Shown: in pieces, positions 20,962 through 30,144 of the stretch
Position numbering within the stretch: position 1 is the stretch's first letter
How the letters are laid out: each line of letters opens with the position of its first letter
IMG/VR virus record: IMGVR_UViG_3300031840_000573
Span: 1 to 30,381 of that record
Length of the DNA: 30,381 bases
Reading direction: 5' to 3' (one strand)
Source of the DNA: a virus
Notes under the pieces: model-generated
What the model was told of the DNA's origin: nothing
What the model saw: the letters and a program-made list of their open reading frames with translations, nothing else
Database searches by the model: none
Translations under genes and position numbers: made by a program

Positions 20962-23273
20962 TGCCTACTGGAAAAGAAATAAGTTACAATAACTTCATGC
21001 TTCTTATGAACTTTGCTGACACAGAGTTCAATAGAATCTACAAGACGCTCCTTGAAGCAGAGATGCTAAACCCCGGTGCTGCTACTGCACTACTACAAGA
21101 CATTCGTGCGCAAGAGATCTCCATTAGAGAAGAAAGAAAAGATCTTTCTCGCATCTTTGCCGAGGGAATGAAAATAGATGCTGAAACCTTACAACAGATC
21201 CAAAAGGCACAGTTGGACTTGGAGTCAGCAAGAGCAAGAACAGAAGCAGACATAAAGATCCAAAGTTCAAAGGCGGCTATGCAAAAGGAAGAGATCCTTG
21301 CCGACCTACGCACCTCGTTTGAAGAAGAGCGACAGACAGCACAGGGTAGGGGAAGCAAGGCTGCTTTCACAAGAGGCGAGCGAGAGCAGGATGTCCTAAA
21401 CTCTACACCCAGAGACGCGCGAGCCCTACAACCAGCAACAAAGGAAGCAGCAAAGGCACAGTTAGAGCGTAGAGCAAACGACCTACTCAACGAAGTCTTT
21501 GCCCCTGAACTTGCTAAAACAACAGACGCCTATGAAAAGACTGCTATGCTTGACGCGGCAAAGGCACAGGTGAAGTCAGGTCTTACAAACTTTTCTCGTG
21601 TTGGAACCTACCAGACGCAACTTGGGGACGAACTTTCCAAGGCTATTGACGAGGCTGCGGACGAGGCTTTCAAAGCCCGTGAGACAGACGCCGCCAAGCA
21701 GGTCAAGGAACAGGAAAAGAAACAAGAAGAACTTCTAAACGAAGTTGATGCTGTTGGTGCTGGCACGGTTGATTTCGGCACAGACCTTTACCCAGCACTA
21801 AAAGTAAAGGCTATGCAGTTGGGCATCCCAGAAGCCCAAGCAGAAACCGTCCTTGCTCGTGTTGGAACAGAAGCCCCTACCTACAACGACATAGTTGTTG
21901 AGGCTGCTGTGAATGCTCGTCAGTTGCCTTCTATGATGAACAGCATTATTGAGCAAAACACAATCAACGGCGAGACTTATTCTTATGTTTCAGGTTTAGA
22001 AATAGATCCTGCCTTGGCTGGCTTTGACACACCAGAGAAACTACGCGAGGGTTTGAAGAACAACGACCCAGCAGCACAGGAACTTTACAACAAAGTTCTT
22101 GCCATGCAGCCTTCACAGATCAGGCTACTACAAGAGGGCGACTACCCACGCCGCCTCTACGAAAACGAACTTGACGCAATCAAGTTAGACCAACAGCGCA
22201 GACAGACAAAACAAAAACTAATGGAAGGACAGGACATAAATGTCCTTGACATTCACAATAAGGCTATGAGGATCTGGCAAGACCTTTATGGCGCAAAGAC
22301 ACCAAAGATGGATGTCCGTAGAACTGCGCAAAGAATCCGTGAAACTTATGAAGACGATGAAGTAGCAGATGTGCTACGCACGATCGCAAAGGAAGACGGT
22401 TTCTCCGCAAGACAAATAAATAAACTTGATAAGACTATTCGTAAAATGGAGCGTGCTGAAACAACTGCGGAGTTGGCTGCACTACGACGCGAAGCAAATA
22501 AGGTTCGTGTTGGTGGTCTATCAGAAATAAAGTTTAGAGTTCAGGGTGAAGACTACACACTACCCGAACTAAAAAGAGAAGTTGATCGTCAGTTTGAGGC
22601 TGGGGAATACACAGACGAAAGGCAGAAGGCTGCCTTTGATCAGTCAATAAACATTTTAGAAAGGGCTGTTGAAGAAGGAACTCTTTCCCGTCGTGCTATT
22701 CGCCAGACACAAAGAGCATTTGACTTTATGGCGGAAGATGTTTTGAAGAAGGAGGAGGAGCCAAAGGAGGAGCCAGCACGCCCCGGTCGTGGTCTTCCTA
22801 TTGAGATGCCAGAAGAGGTTCCGGGTGTAGGTCAGGTTGAGGAGCCAAGCGACGAAGAGAAAGTTCTTGTTGCTGCTTTCCAAGGCGGAATGACTTCACC
22901 AACAAATAACCCTAATGGCGTTGGCGATCAGGCTCGCCCTGCTGCTATGAACAAGGTTGGCAAGGGTGTTCTTTCTATGGCGAATGTTGCCATGGCTGGT
23001 CAGGGCGGGGGGCTTGACGAGCGCAGAGAAGTCGCAAGAGAAATAGCAAAGAAAACTTTGGAGGAGCAGGGTGTTTCACCCGAGACAATCCAGCGAGCAG
23101 AGAAATACAAAAACCAATACGCAACTCTTTACCGTTTGACGGAAGACCAAAGCAGGATCACTATGGACGACCTGTCCAAAATAGACCCACTCGTAAATAA
23201 AGATGTGGAACTTGCTACGGCAGCGTCCCTCTTTGGAACGGTTGATGCTGCTTTCCCAGACGAACAAGCATAA
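20961..23273 (+). CDS. Internal virion protein, T7 gp15-like ejection protein
   Basis: The product is 770 residues, similar to T7 gp15 (747). It is almost entirely predicted helical with high Glu/Ala/Lys/Arg, for example QIQKAQLDLESARARTEADI and DEAADEAFKARETDAAKQVK. About residues 590-640 there is a Pro/Glu-rich flexible linker (KKEEEPKEEPARPGRGLPIE). No enzymatic motif is seen. Its one-base overlap with the gp14-like gene and an 11-base gap to the giant gp16-like gene support co-assembly. gp15-type proteins form the periplasmic tunnel for DNA entry; that role is inferred from the arrangement. Confidence 0.7.
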   Translation: MPTGKEISYNNFMLLMNFADTEFNRIYKTLLEAEMLNPGAATALLQDIRAQEISIREERKDLSRIFAEGMKIDAETLQQIQKAQLDLESARARTEADIKIQSSKAAMQKEEILADLRTSFEEERQTAQGRGSKAAFTRGEREQDVLNSTPRDARALQPATKEAAKAQLERRANDLLNEVFAPELAKTTDAYEKTAMLDAAKAQVKSGLTNFSRVGTYQTQLGDELSKAIDEAADEAFKARETDAAKQVKEQEKKQEELLNEVDAVGAGTVDFGTDLYPALKVKAMQLGIPEAQAETVLARVGTEAPTYNDIVVEAAVNARQLPSMMNSIIEQNTINGETYSYVSGLEIDPALAGFDTPEKLREGLKNNDPAAQELYNKVLAMQPSQIRLLQEGDYPRRLYENELDAIKLDQQRRQTKQKLMEGQDINVLDIHNKAMRIWQDLYGAKTPKMDVRRTAQRIRETYEDDEVADVLRTIAKEDGFSARQINKLDKTIRKMERAETTAELAALRREANKVRVGGLSEIKFRVQGEDYTLPELKREVDRQFEAGEYTDERQKAAFDQSINILERAVEEGTLSRRAIRQTQRAFDFMAEDVLKKEEEPKEEPARPGRGLPIEMPEEVPGVGQVEEPSDEEKVLVAAFQGGMTSPTNNPNGVGDQARPAAMNKVGKGVLSMANVAMAGQGGGLDERREVAREIAKKTLEEQGVSPETIQRAEKYKNQYATLYRLTEDQSRITMDDLSKIDPLVNKDVELATAASLFGTVDAAFPDEQA

Positions 23274-23284
23274 GGAAATAATAA

Positions 23285-26200
23285 ATGGCTGAACCCAGAG
23301 ACATAACCACTCCGGTTCGTGTCGCCGAACCACGGCAGACAAGACCGGGGTTGCCCTTTGAGCAAGCAAAAGAAGAGTTAGTCCAAGAGTCGCTGCTTCG
23401 CAAAGAAGAAGTAGAAGGGCTTGACCCACGCAGAGCAGAGGACATTCCTCGCATAGAAGAACTAACCGAAGAAGCCATAGCCATAGCAGATGCGCCAAGA
23501 GAGATCACAGGTGAAGCGAAGGTTGCTCCGGGTGCTTTTGAGCCTGCCGCTGACTTTATTGGTGGTGCTCTTGGTGCTATTGATGTCTTCAACCTTGGAC
23601 TTTCCAAGGTGGGTGATGCGCTAAAAACAAAAGAACTTATTTCCAAAGAAGAAAAAGCAAAGTTAGAAAACAAGTTCCAAAACGAGTTTATTCCAAAAGC
23701 CTATGACGACTTTATGCAGAACCACCCAAACTCTAATGTAGGGTTTGAAGACTTCAAAGCCCAAATGATTGAAGCAGGTGGCACAACAGGTCGCGCTCTT
23801 TATGATGTCAATGAAGGCTACTTCCAGTCCTTTGCCCCGATCCTTGAAGAATACATTTTAGGTTTTTCACCAGAGGAAGACAGCCCCTTTGCTGGCACAG
23901 TAAGGGAACGCACTTATGCGAATGTCCTACGCGACCTGCTTCTTATTGAGGCTGGTGTTACAGCAGCAGGCGAAGAGATCCTTGCTGACGGTCTTATCCA
24001 AAACTTCTACAAGCCTGTCTTCGGTGCTTTCGGTGCGGAGTTCAGCGATGTTGAAGGACTAAAATACAACCAAACCTTTGGCGAGCGTTGGGCTGAAAAC
24101 TTAAAAGAAGCAAGAGGCATTGAAGAACTCGCAGAGGAATACACAGAAACAGTTGCCAAAGCCAGCATTCCAGCCATCGCTGCTGCGCAGTTTGCGGACA
24201 AAGAAGATGTTGATGCTGTTGCCGAAGGGCTTGGTGATGTCGCTTGGTTCGTTGGGCTTGGTGCGTCCTTTGTTCTACCACTTGACCTTTACCTCGGCGC
24301 CGCTGCCAAGGCTGCCTACAAAGGCGCAGGCAAAGCCGCAAAGGGTTTCGCAAAGGCAGGAACAGAAGCAGCCTCACAGGCAGGCAAGACAAACCTCCGT
24401 GTAACACTCGCCGAAGAACTAAACCTAAACCCAGCCGACGCAAGAATCCAACTTGTAGAATCTGTTGCTACTGACCCACAGGCAGCCGACCTTGGTCTTC
24501 GTGTTGTCGTTGGCGACATAGAAAACATAACAGAAGCACAGTTGGCAAAGGCAACCGAGGCTGGTGTTGATCTAACAAACGCTTCACAGAGGCAAGAGGT
24601 TTTAGCAGAAGCAGGAGAAAAACTACAAGCCTTATTCCCAGTCAAGTCAAAAGACCAGTTGGTAAAAGAAGCCAAGGCTGCCGGGCTGGAAGGCGACCTT
24701 GCGCTGACAAAGGCAGACGAACTCTTTGATCTACAAAGAGAAATAAATGAAGTTGCAAAGGCTTTCAAAAATAGTGCTATTGACGGCGACAGGGTTGTTG
24801 CTATTGACAGGGTAGGCGACGATCTCGCTTTGCCCACAGAAAGACTGAACACAGCAAAGACCCTTCTTGGTGAGGTTGTTGCTATTGAGTTGGCTGGTCG
24901 TGCAACAGCAAAGGCAATCGCAGAAGGAAAGAAAACTTTTAGCGGCAAAAACCTATTCGGCATTCCCGGCAATCTAACCATGCTTACACCAAGGGTTATT
25001 GTCCCAGAGATCATAGCAACTAAAACACTAAACACTTTCCGCAACTCTGCCCTTGGCGAACTATTGGTAAAGGTTTCCCAAGACATTAGAAACACAGGCA
25101 CGGCAAACCCCGGAGACCTTACCGAGGTTCTACAAGAACTAAACACTCGCCTTTCTATGTCAGGCTACAAAGCAGTTGAGGATCTACCACTCGCACAACT
25201 CGCAGAGGCAGATGTCTCTCTTGTTGAAAAAGCAAAGATCCTAAATGAAATAAAAGCATTTGGCATAGAAGCCACAGCACGCGAGGTGAGCCCGTTTAGG
25301 CTTCTTTCCATGGACGACATAGAAAGACTTTATGCGGGAGCCAAGAAGACCATTAGAGAGCCTGTCAGGGGCACTCCTATTATTGAGGTGCCCTCCCGCA
25401 TAGCGGACAAGGTAAGAGCAGCGGCAACCGTAGAGGAACTAAAAGAACTTACAAAGCCAGCACAACTACGACGCTCTGGTTTTGCCAAGGGTCTTTCAGC
25501 CACAACAAACGCTTTATTCCCAGACCCAATCAAGGTCAATAAATACTTTTCTTGGAAGGGCTTGGCTGGTGGTGTTGTTTATGACGATGCGCTCAAAACT
25601 CTACGCAACTCTCTTGGAAACATAGGCGATCAACTTGACTTTCAGTTGCGCCAACTTTCCAAGGGTCGCAGCAAGTTGGGTGCTTATGCCGAACTACATA
25701 AGCGCGTCTTTATGGATCGTGCTACGCGACTGGAAGGAGACCCAAGCGATCACTTTGCAAAGTTTATTTATTCCGGTTTTGGTGTTGTGGATAATGACGC
25801 TGAACTTCTTGTAGCAGCAGGAAAGAAAACCTCTGCCGGCGCAGATCAGGTAAGACAACGCAAAGCAGTTGCCAAGGCATTAGCCAACCCCGAGACACCA
25901 GCCGAGAAAGCCATTGCTGCTTTCGCAAAGATCGTTGATGAAACTTTCCCCGAGTTTGACGAAGGCTACTTTGAGTTCCTTGTTGGAATAAATAAAGTTT
26001 TGAGAGGACTTGACCTGCCAGACGCAAGGTGGGTTGTTGGGGATGATGTTGCCTCGCACCTTTCTAACTTGCTTGTTTCACAAAAGCGCGTCCAAATAGT
26101 AGAAGACTTTACCGACAGCGTTACACGCAACGCCCCAGCCTCTTGGGCGCTACGAGGAAAAGACATAGTTGGTAAGTCGCAGGCACAGGAAATAGACGAA

Positions 26201-28669
26201 GTGCTTGCGTCAATCCCAGAGGTAGAAACCTTTTTCCCCAAGGGCTTCTATGGTGCTGGCTCTGCTGTTGATCGCCGAACCATTATTGACACCGTTATTA
26301 GAACAAAGAACATTATTGAAGACGAGAACACAGCCAACAACATAGACGAGGCAGTTGTCATCATAGTCAATGCGCTTTCCCAAGACAACGCAAAGTTAGT
26401 CAGGGCAGCAGTAGAAGACCTTATTGCTTACAGCCAAGGTTCTATTCCTCAAAAGTTAGAAACACTTATCCAAGACTTTCTACAAAACACACGAACAGAT
26501 GCCGGTGAAACCTTTGAGGACTTTATTAGGACTATGGTTGCACCCGGAATGGAAGACCCACGCCTACTAATGGAAGCAACCGTAGAGGCAGCAAAGCGTT
26601 ATTTACAGAACACCCCCGGTGCTGGCAGGATCTTTGAACAAAGTTATTTGACTGACATAGGCAAACACTATGTAAGCAAAGAAGATCTTATTCGTTCTTT
26701 GGAGATCATAAAGCGCGACCTTGACGACGCAATCAACAAAGGGGCACCAACGCCAAGAGAGAGCGAGCCTGTTTCTTTCTACCAAGCGTTAGAAGATCTG
26801 CCGCTCTATGTCTTTGATTCAAAGGCTTCCATAAGGCAGGATGTTGCTGGGCTACTCAACGACAAGTCCTTAAATGTAAAGTTTGACTTTATCAATAAGG
26901 CTTGGCTAAACAGCAGCGACAACGAAAGGTTTGCCAACGAGATCATTGACGGCTTGGAAAATGTTGAGGACGGTGTTGAAGGTTTGATGAAACTTATTGA
27001 CGAACTGGAAAATGCTGTCCCCAAACTCCCAGACACACCAGCAGTTCAGCGCGTTGTGAATAGGCTTGCTGGTTTGGTAGGTCAGGGACGCCATGTTATT
27101 TCAAGCATTCCCAGACACGCAAAACAGGGTCTTCTTGGTGGCTTTATTGTCCCCAACCCCATCTACCACACAGTCAATAACCTTTCCGCACCAGCACTAA
27201 TGCACGACACCATTGGTGTTGTAGAAGCAATAAACGGCGTTGCTGATGTCGCGCTTGCTTTGCCCCGTGTGCTCGCTTCTGCGGTTGGAATGAGAACAGA
27301 TGCGGTTGATGTCGTCAAAGCCCTCTACGGCTACAACAGGCGCGGCAACGAGGTTATTGTTGCGGGCAGGGCAGACGGCGTGTCCTACACTATTGACGAT
27401 GTGGTAGAACTTATTACGAAAAACGGAATCAACCAAACGCAGGTGTCTATTGAGGTTCAGCGACAGGCAGTAGAAACTCTTGTTAGTTGGACTGGAAAGA
27501 ACTTCCAAAACACAACCCCCAGTTTTAGAAACAAGGTTAGAGAGTTTATTAGCAACTTTGTGAGTTCTGACAAGCCAAACATCTACAATGAGTTTTCCAG
27601 CGCCAACGATCTTTATTACAGAACCGGTGTGCTGCTTCGTGCTCTACGCAGAGGGCAAACAGAAGCAGAGGCAGTTGATCTCGCACGCACCTCGCTCTAT
27701 GACTACGGCAAACTTACACAGTTAGAGAAGGACTTTGTTACAAAGGGTTTTTGGATTTATTCTTTCTGGCGTCAGTCTATTCGCCAAACAGTTGTTTCTG
27801 CCATCAACAACCCACGACGCCTTGCCAACAACTACAAGTTAGGCAAGGGTGGCTATGACCCAGACGCACAAGACAACGAACTACAAGAACCGTTTATGTC
27901 GCAATACCAAGACAAAAGAATCTTTGTTGGAACCCTGACTGACCCAGAGAGCCAACAGAAGTGGAACTATTATTTTGGTGATCTACCTATGTTGGGTGGA
28001 ATAGACACGGTTGTCAATAGCGTTGCCAACTTTGGTGCTCTTGCGAAGGTGGTTCGCTCTATGGATCTAACAAACATGAGATCTCTTCTAACCAGCGTAA
28101 GCGAAGGTGGCGAAGTTGCGGGTCAAATGTTTAGAGACTTTATTCAAAAGGCACCTCCTTATTGGCGCATCGCTGCTGAACTTGCGACAGAAAAAGAACT
28201 TACTTTTGGCGAGTTCAGCAAAGAAGGCACCTATGTCAATCCAGCCTATTTGATGTTTGCCGAGGCAACTGGCACTTGGGACAAGGCGGTTTGGATGTTT
28301 GACCTACAACCTGTTTTCCCACCACGAGAGGGCAAGCCTACTTTCCACGGAAGCGAGTGGCGCATCAACCCAGACAACAACCAAGCAAGAAAGAACTTTC
28401 TACACGCCCGAAACTTCTTCCTGCTTTCAGGTTTAGACAGAAACGCACGAGAGATCGGCAGCATTATTTCGCCCGCCATTATTGAGGAAGCAGGACGCTT
28501 TGAGCCGGGTGAGAAAGAGCAGTCTGTCTTGCCTGCTGAAACAGTCGGCATTCCCGGTGCCTTCTCTGCTTTTGCGGAAGGCATAGGCATCTACAAGGTT
28601 GAGGAAGCACCGACGGAACTTGTTGTTCAGCCTCGCATAGAGCGAGCAATCAAAGAGGAACTTGAATAA
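23285..28669 (+). CDS. Giant internal virion protein, T7 gp16-like ejection protein
   Basis: The product is 1794 residues, larger than T7 gp16 (1318). It is mainly helical. Notable parts are an Ala/Lys-rich amphipathic segment with a hydrophobic lead (about 315-365, WFVGLGASFVLPLDLYLGAA), a conserved-looking NPIYHTVNNLSAP at about 1290, and a segment at about 1468-1500 (DYGKLTQLEKDFVTKGFWIY, then SFWRQSIRQ) of a kind seen near the end of large phage ejection proteins. I see no convincing lytic transglycosylase domain at the N-terminus, unlike T7 gp16. It follows the gp15-like gene and would complete the ejection channel. The TAA overlaps the next ATG. Confidence 0.72.
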   Translation: MAEPRDITTPVRVAEPRQTRPGLPFEQAKEELVQESLLRKEEVEGLDPRRAEDIPRIEELTEEAIAIADAPREITGEAKVAPGAFEPAADFIGGALGAIDVFNLGLSKVGDALKTKELISKEEKAKLENKFQNEFIPKAYDDFMQNHPNSNVGFEDFKAQMIEAGGTTGRALYDVNEGYFQSFAPILEEYILGFSPEEDSPFAGTVRERTYANVLRDLLLIEAGVTAAGEEILADGLIQNFYKPVFGAFGAEFSDVEGLKYNQTFGERWAENLKEARGIEELAEEYTETVAKASIPAIAAAQFADKEDVDAVAEGLGDVAWFVGLGASFVLPLDLYLGAAAKAAYKGAGKAAKGFAKAGTEAASQAGKTNLRVTLAEELNLNPADARIQLVESVATDPQAADLGLRVVVGDIENITEAQLAKATEAGVDLTNASQRQEVLAEAGEKLQALFPVKSKDQLVKEAKAAGLEGDLALTKADELFDLQREINEVAKAFKNSAIDGDRVVAIDRVGDDLALPTERLNTAKTLLGEVVAIELAGRATAKAIAEGKKTFSGKNLFGIPGNLTMLTPRVIVPEIIATKTLNTFRNSALGELLVKVSQDIRNTGTANPGDLTEVLQELNTRLSMSGYKAVEDLPLAQLAEADVSLVEKAKILNEIKAFGIEATAREVSPFRLLSMDDIERLYAGAKKTIREPVRGTPIIEVPSRIADKVRAAATVEELKELTKPAQLRRSGFAKGLSATTNALFPDPIKVNKYFSWKGLAGGVVYDDALKTLRNSLGNIGDQLDFQLRQLSKGRSKLGAYAELHKRVFMDRATRLEGDPSDHFAKFIYSGFGVVDNDAELLVAAGKKTSAGADQVRQRKAVAKALANPETPAEKAIAAFAKIVDETFPEFDEGYFEFLVGINKVLRGLDLPDARWVVGDDVASHLSNLLVSQKRVQIVEDFTDSVTRNAPASWALRGKDIVGKSQAQEIDEVLASIPEVETFFPKGFYGAGSAVDRRTIIDTVIRTKNIIEDENTANNIDEAVVIIVNALSQDNAKLVRAAVEDLIAYSQGSIPQKLETLIQDFLQNTRTDAGETFEDFIRTMVAPGMEDPRLLMEATVEAAKRYLQNTPGAGRIFEQSYLTDIGKHYVSKEDLIRSLEIIKRDLDDAINKGAPTPRESEPVSFYQALEDLPLYVFDSKASIRQDVAGLLNDKSLNVKFDFINKAWLNSSDNERFANEIIDGLENVEDGVEGLMKLIDELENAVPKLPDTPAVQRVVNRLAGLVGQGRHVISSIPRHAKQGLLGGFIVPNPIYHTVNNLSAPALMHDTIGVVEAINGVADVALALPRVLASAVGMRTDAVDVVKALYGYNRRGNEVIVAGRADGVSYTIDDVVELITKNGINQTQVSIEVQRQAVETLVSWTGKNFQNTTPSFRNKVREFISNFVSSDKPNIYNEFSSANDLYYRTGVLLRALRRGQTEAEAVDLARTSLYDYGKLTQLEKDFVTKGFWIYSFWRQSIRQTVVSAINNPRRLANNYKLGKGGYDPDAQDNELQEPFMSQYQDKRIFVGTLTDPESQQKWNYYFGDLPMLGGIDTVVNSVANFGALAKVVRSMDLTNMRSLLTSVSEGGEVAGQMFRDFIQKAPPYWRIAAELATEKELTFGEFSKEGTYVNPAYLMFAEATGTWDKAVWMFDLQPVFPPREGKPTFHGSEWRINPDNNQARKNFLHARNFFLLSGLDRNAREIGSIISPAIIEEAGRFEPGEKEQSVLPAETVGIPGAFSAFAEGIGIYKVEEAPTELVVQPRIERAIKEELE

Positions 28670-28929
28670 TGCAACTTACTTTTGGCGCAATAAACCTGAA
28701 AGACATTTCTATTCTTGTTGGAATGCTTATGGCTTCCACAGGTTTCTACTTCTCTACCACCTACCGTTTAGCGGACTTGGAAGAAGCAGAGCATAATGTA
28801 GAGGTTGAACTTGCGGAGACGCAGGACGAGGTAAGCGAAATGAACTACCGTCTAATAAGGATTGAGGAAAATGTAGCCTCTATGAAAGAGATGCTTTACA
28901 GAATAGAGAACAGCCTTATTAGCGAATAG
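28669..28929 (+). CDS. Small membrane-anchored coiled-coil protein (lysis or ejection candidate)
   Basis: The product is 86 residues. Residues 11-30 form one hydrophobic segment (DISILVGMLMASTGFYFS), and the rest is an acidic coiled coil with regular hydrophobic spacing (LADLEEAEHNVEVELAETQD, then VSEMNYRLIRIEENV). A single N-terminal anchor and soluble coiled coil resembles XhlA-type hemolysin/holin helpers and inner-membrane spanins; no lipoprotein box partner is seen nearby. It overlaps the giant ejection gene by one base, which also allows a role in the ejection complex. Its stop codon TAG starts promoter motif G. Confidence 0.65.
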   Translation: MQLTFGAINLKDISILVGMLMASTGFYFSTTYRLADLEEAEHNVEVELAETQDEVSEMNYRLIRIEENVASMKEMLYRIENSLISE

Positions 28930-28955
28930 ACAAAACTTTTATTTATTAGGAGACT
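28927..28955 (+). promoter_or_regulatory. Putative phage promoter motif, copy G, fused to the ribosome binding site
   Basis: TAGACAAAACTTTTATTTAT followed by TAGGAGAC. It differs from copy E by one base over 28. The TAG is the stop of the preceding gene. It matches the consensus exactly and precedes a last unit of structural-looking genes. Confidence 0.6.
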
Positions 28956-28961
28956 TTCATA

Positions 28962-29396
28962 ATGGCACAGACCACATCACAGAAACTTTTGAGAAGCGTT
29001 TCGTTTGATGTTTCTTCATCAACGGGCGTTCAAAGTGCTTTCCAAGTAGGCAAGGCGGGTTCCGTTGCGATCCCCCTTTATGGCTCAAAGGCGACCACGA
29101 AGATCATTCCGCTTTATGCGATTGCTCGTGTGTCCTCTATTGCTTCTTCGGCAAGCAAACTAACTATGGCTATTAGCAGCGATGCGAGCGGCGATGTTCT
29201 TATTTACCCAGACACACAGGACACTATTGCTCTCGGTAAGACCACAACTACAAAGGGTCTTGCTTCTTATGCTTTTGATCTTCCTTTCATAGACACAAGC
29301 GGAAGCGAAGTAACCTTTTATGTTTTTTGGAAAACAGACACAGGTTCCCTAACAGTTGATTCCTTTGAACTCTTCTACTCGCAGGAGCAGGACTAA
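28962..29396 (+). CDS. Putative virion surface protein, 144 residues
   Basis: The product is 144 residues, Ser/Thr-rich and predicted all beta. Opening MAQTTSQKLLRSVSFDVSSS is followed by alternating strands (KAGSVAIPLYGSKATTKIIP) and ends VTFYVFWKTDTGSLTVDSFE. The composition is that of phage fibre or capsid-surface proteins. It has a good AGGAG inside motif G and overlaps the next start by one base. No family is recognised, and a role in host attachment is possible but unproven. Confidence 0.65.
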   Translation: MAQTTSQKLLRSVSFDVSSSTGVQSAFQVGKAGSVAIPLYGSKATTKIIPLYAIARVSSIASSASKLTMAISSDASGDVLIYPDTQDTIALGKTTTTKGLASYAFDLPFIDTSGSEVTFYVFWKTDTGSLTVDSFELFYSQEQD

Positions 29397-30130
29397 TGCC
29401 AGCAACAAAAATCAGTTGCGGTAGGGTAATAGGTAGTGGTGTTTCGGCTGACAGTCCAGCAGGAGACGGCTCGCAGGACACCTCCGCTTGGGCTATTCTA
29501 ACAACAAGCGACATCGCCAGCACCTCTGACCCTAACAACTTGGAAACAAGCAAATCTATGTCAGGCAACGAGTTTCAGTTTAGAGGCACAGCGCCAGTAG
29601 GTTCCAACCTTGACAACCCAAATGACGGCTGCCTCTACCGCTTTGCTCTCAAAGACCCAGCAACAGGAGCAACCCTTTCTGCTGGCTCTGGCGATGTCGT
29701 AGGTGTTGAGTTCTACTTCCAGTTTGGAACAAATGTTCCTACCGCTCAAAATGAAATGTTTTTTACCGGCGTTTATGACGGAGGCACGCAGGGTTCCTTT
29801 GCTGGCTTCAAGCGGGATTCTTCGCAAACCCGTTTGTCTTATGGCTCCTACACCAGCACATCCAAGCAAGCCTTCACACACAGTAGCAACTACGCTTACA
29901 GGACAAGCGTTCTTTTAGCAGACGACAGCGCTGATGCTTCTGCGGTTGCTGGCTTGCCTGCTATTGTTGTCTTTGACGACCCCGGCTCACCTGCTCGTGT
30001 TGGTAGTGCTGTGTCCGGTTCGCAGACAACCACTATTGCGGCAGGAGGAAACCTCGCTCTCGTCTTTGCTGGCGATGTTGATGTAACTGTTTATTACCGT
30101 TTGGTCTTCCCACCAAGCAGCCCATTCTAA
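29396..30130 (+). CDS. Putative virion surface or fibre protein, 244 residues
   Basis: The product is 244 residues, rich in Ser, Gly, Ala, Thr and Asp and predicted beta throughout. DGCLYRFALKDPATGATLSA and VVGVEFYFQFGTNVPTAQNE are typical strand-loop units, and the end VDVTVYYRLVFPPSSPF looks like a closing beta strand. It starts on the last base of the previous stop. The pair 28962/29396 probably builds one structure. No catalytic motif or known receptor-binding domain is recognised. Confidence 0.65.
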   Translation: MPATKISCGRVIGSGVSADSPAGDGSQDTSAWAILTTSDIASTSDPNNLETSKSMSGNEFQFRGTAPVGSNLDNPNDGCLYRFALKDPATGATLSAGSGDVVGVEFYFQFGTNVPTAQNEMFFTGVYDGGTQGSFAGFKRDSSQTRLSYGSYTSTSKQAFTHSSNYAYRTSVLLADDSADASAVAGLPAIVVFDDPGSPARVGSAVSGSQTTTIAAGGNLALVFAGDVDVTVYYRLVFPPSSPF

Positions 30131-30144
30131 AAGGAAAATAACTA

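Noticed and set aside
24007-25146. Long minus-strand open frames under the giant ejection gene
   Set aside because: They are antisense shadows caused by the Ala/Glu-rich codon pattern of the real gene, lack ribosome binding sites and encode Ser/Leu-rich low-complexity products.
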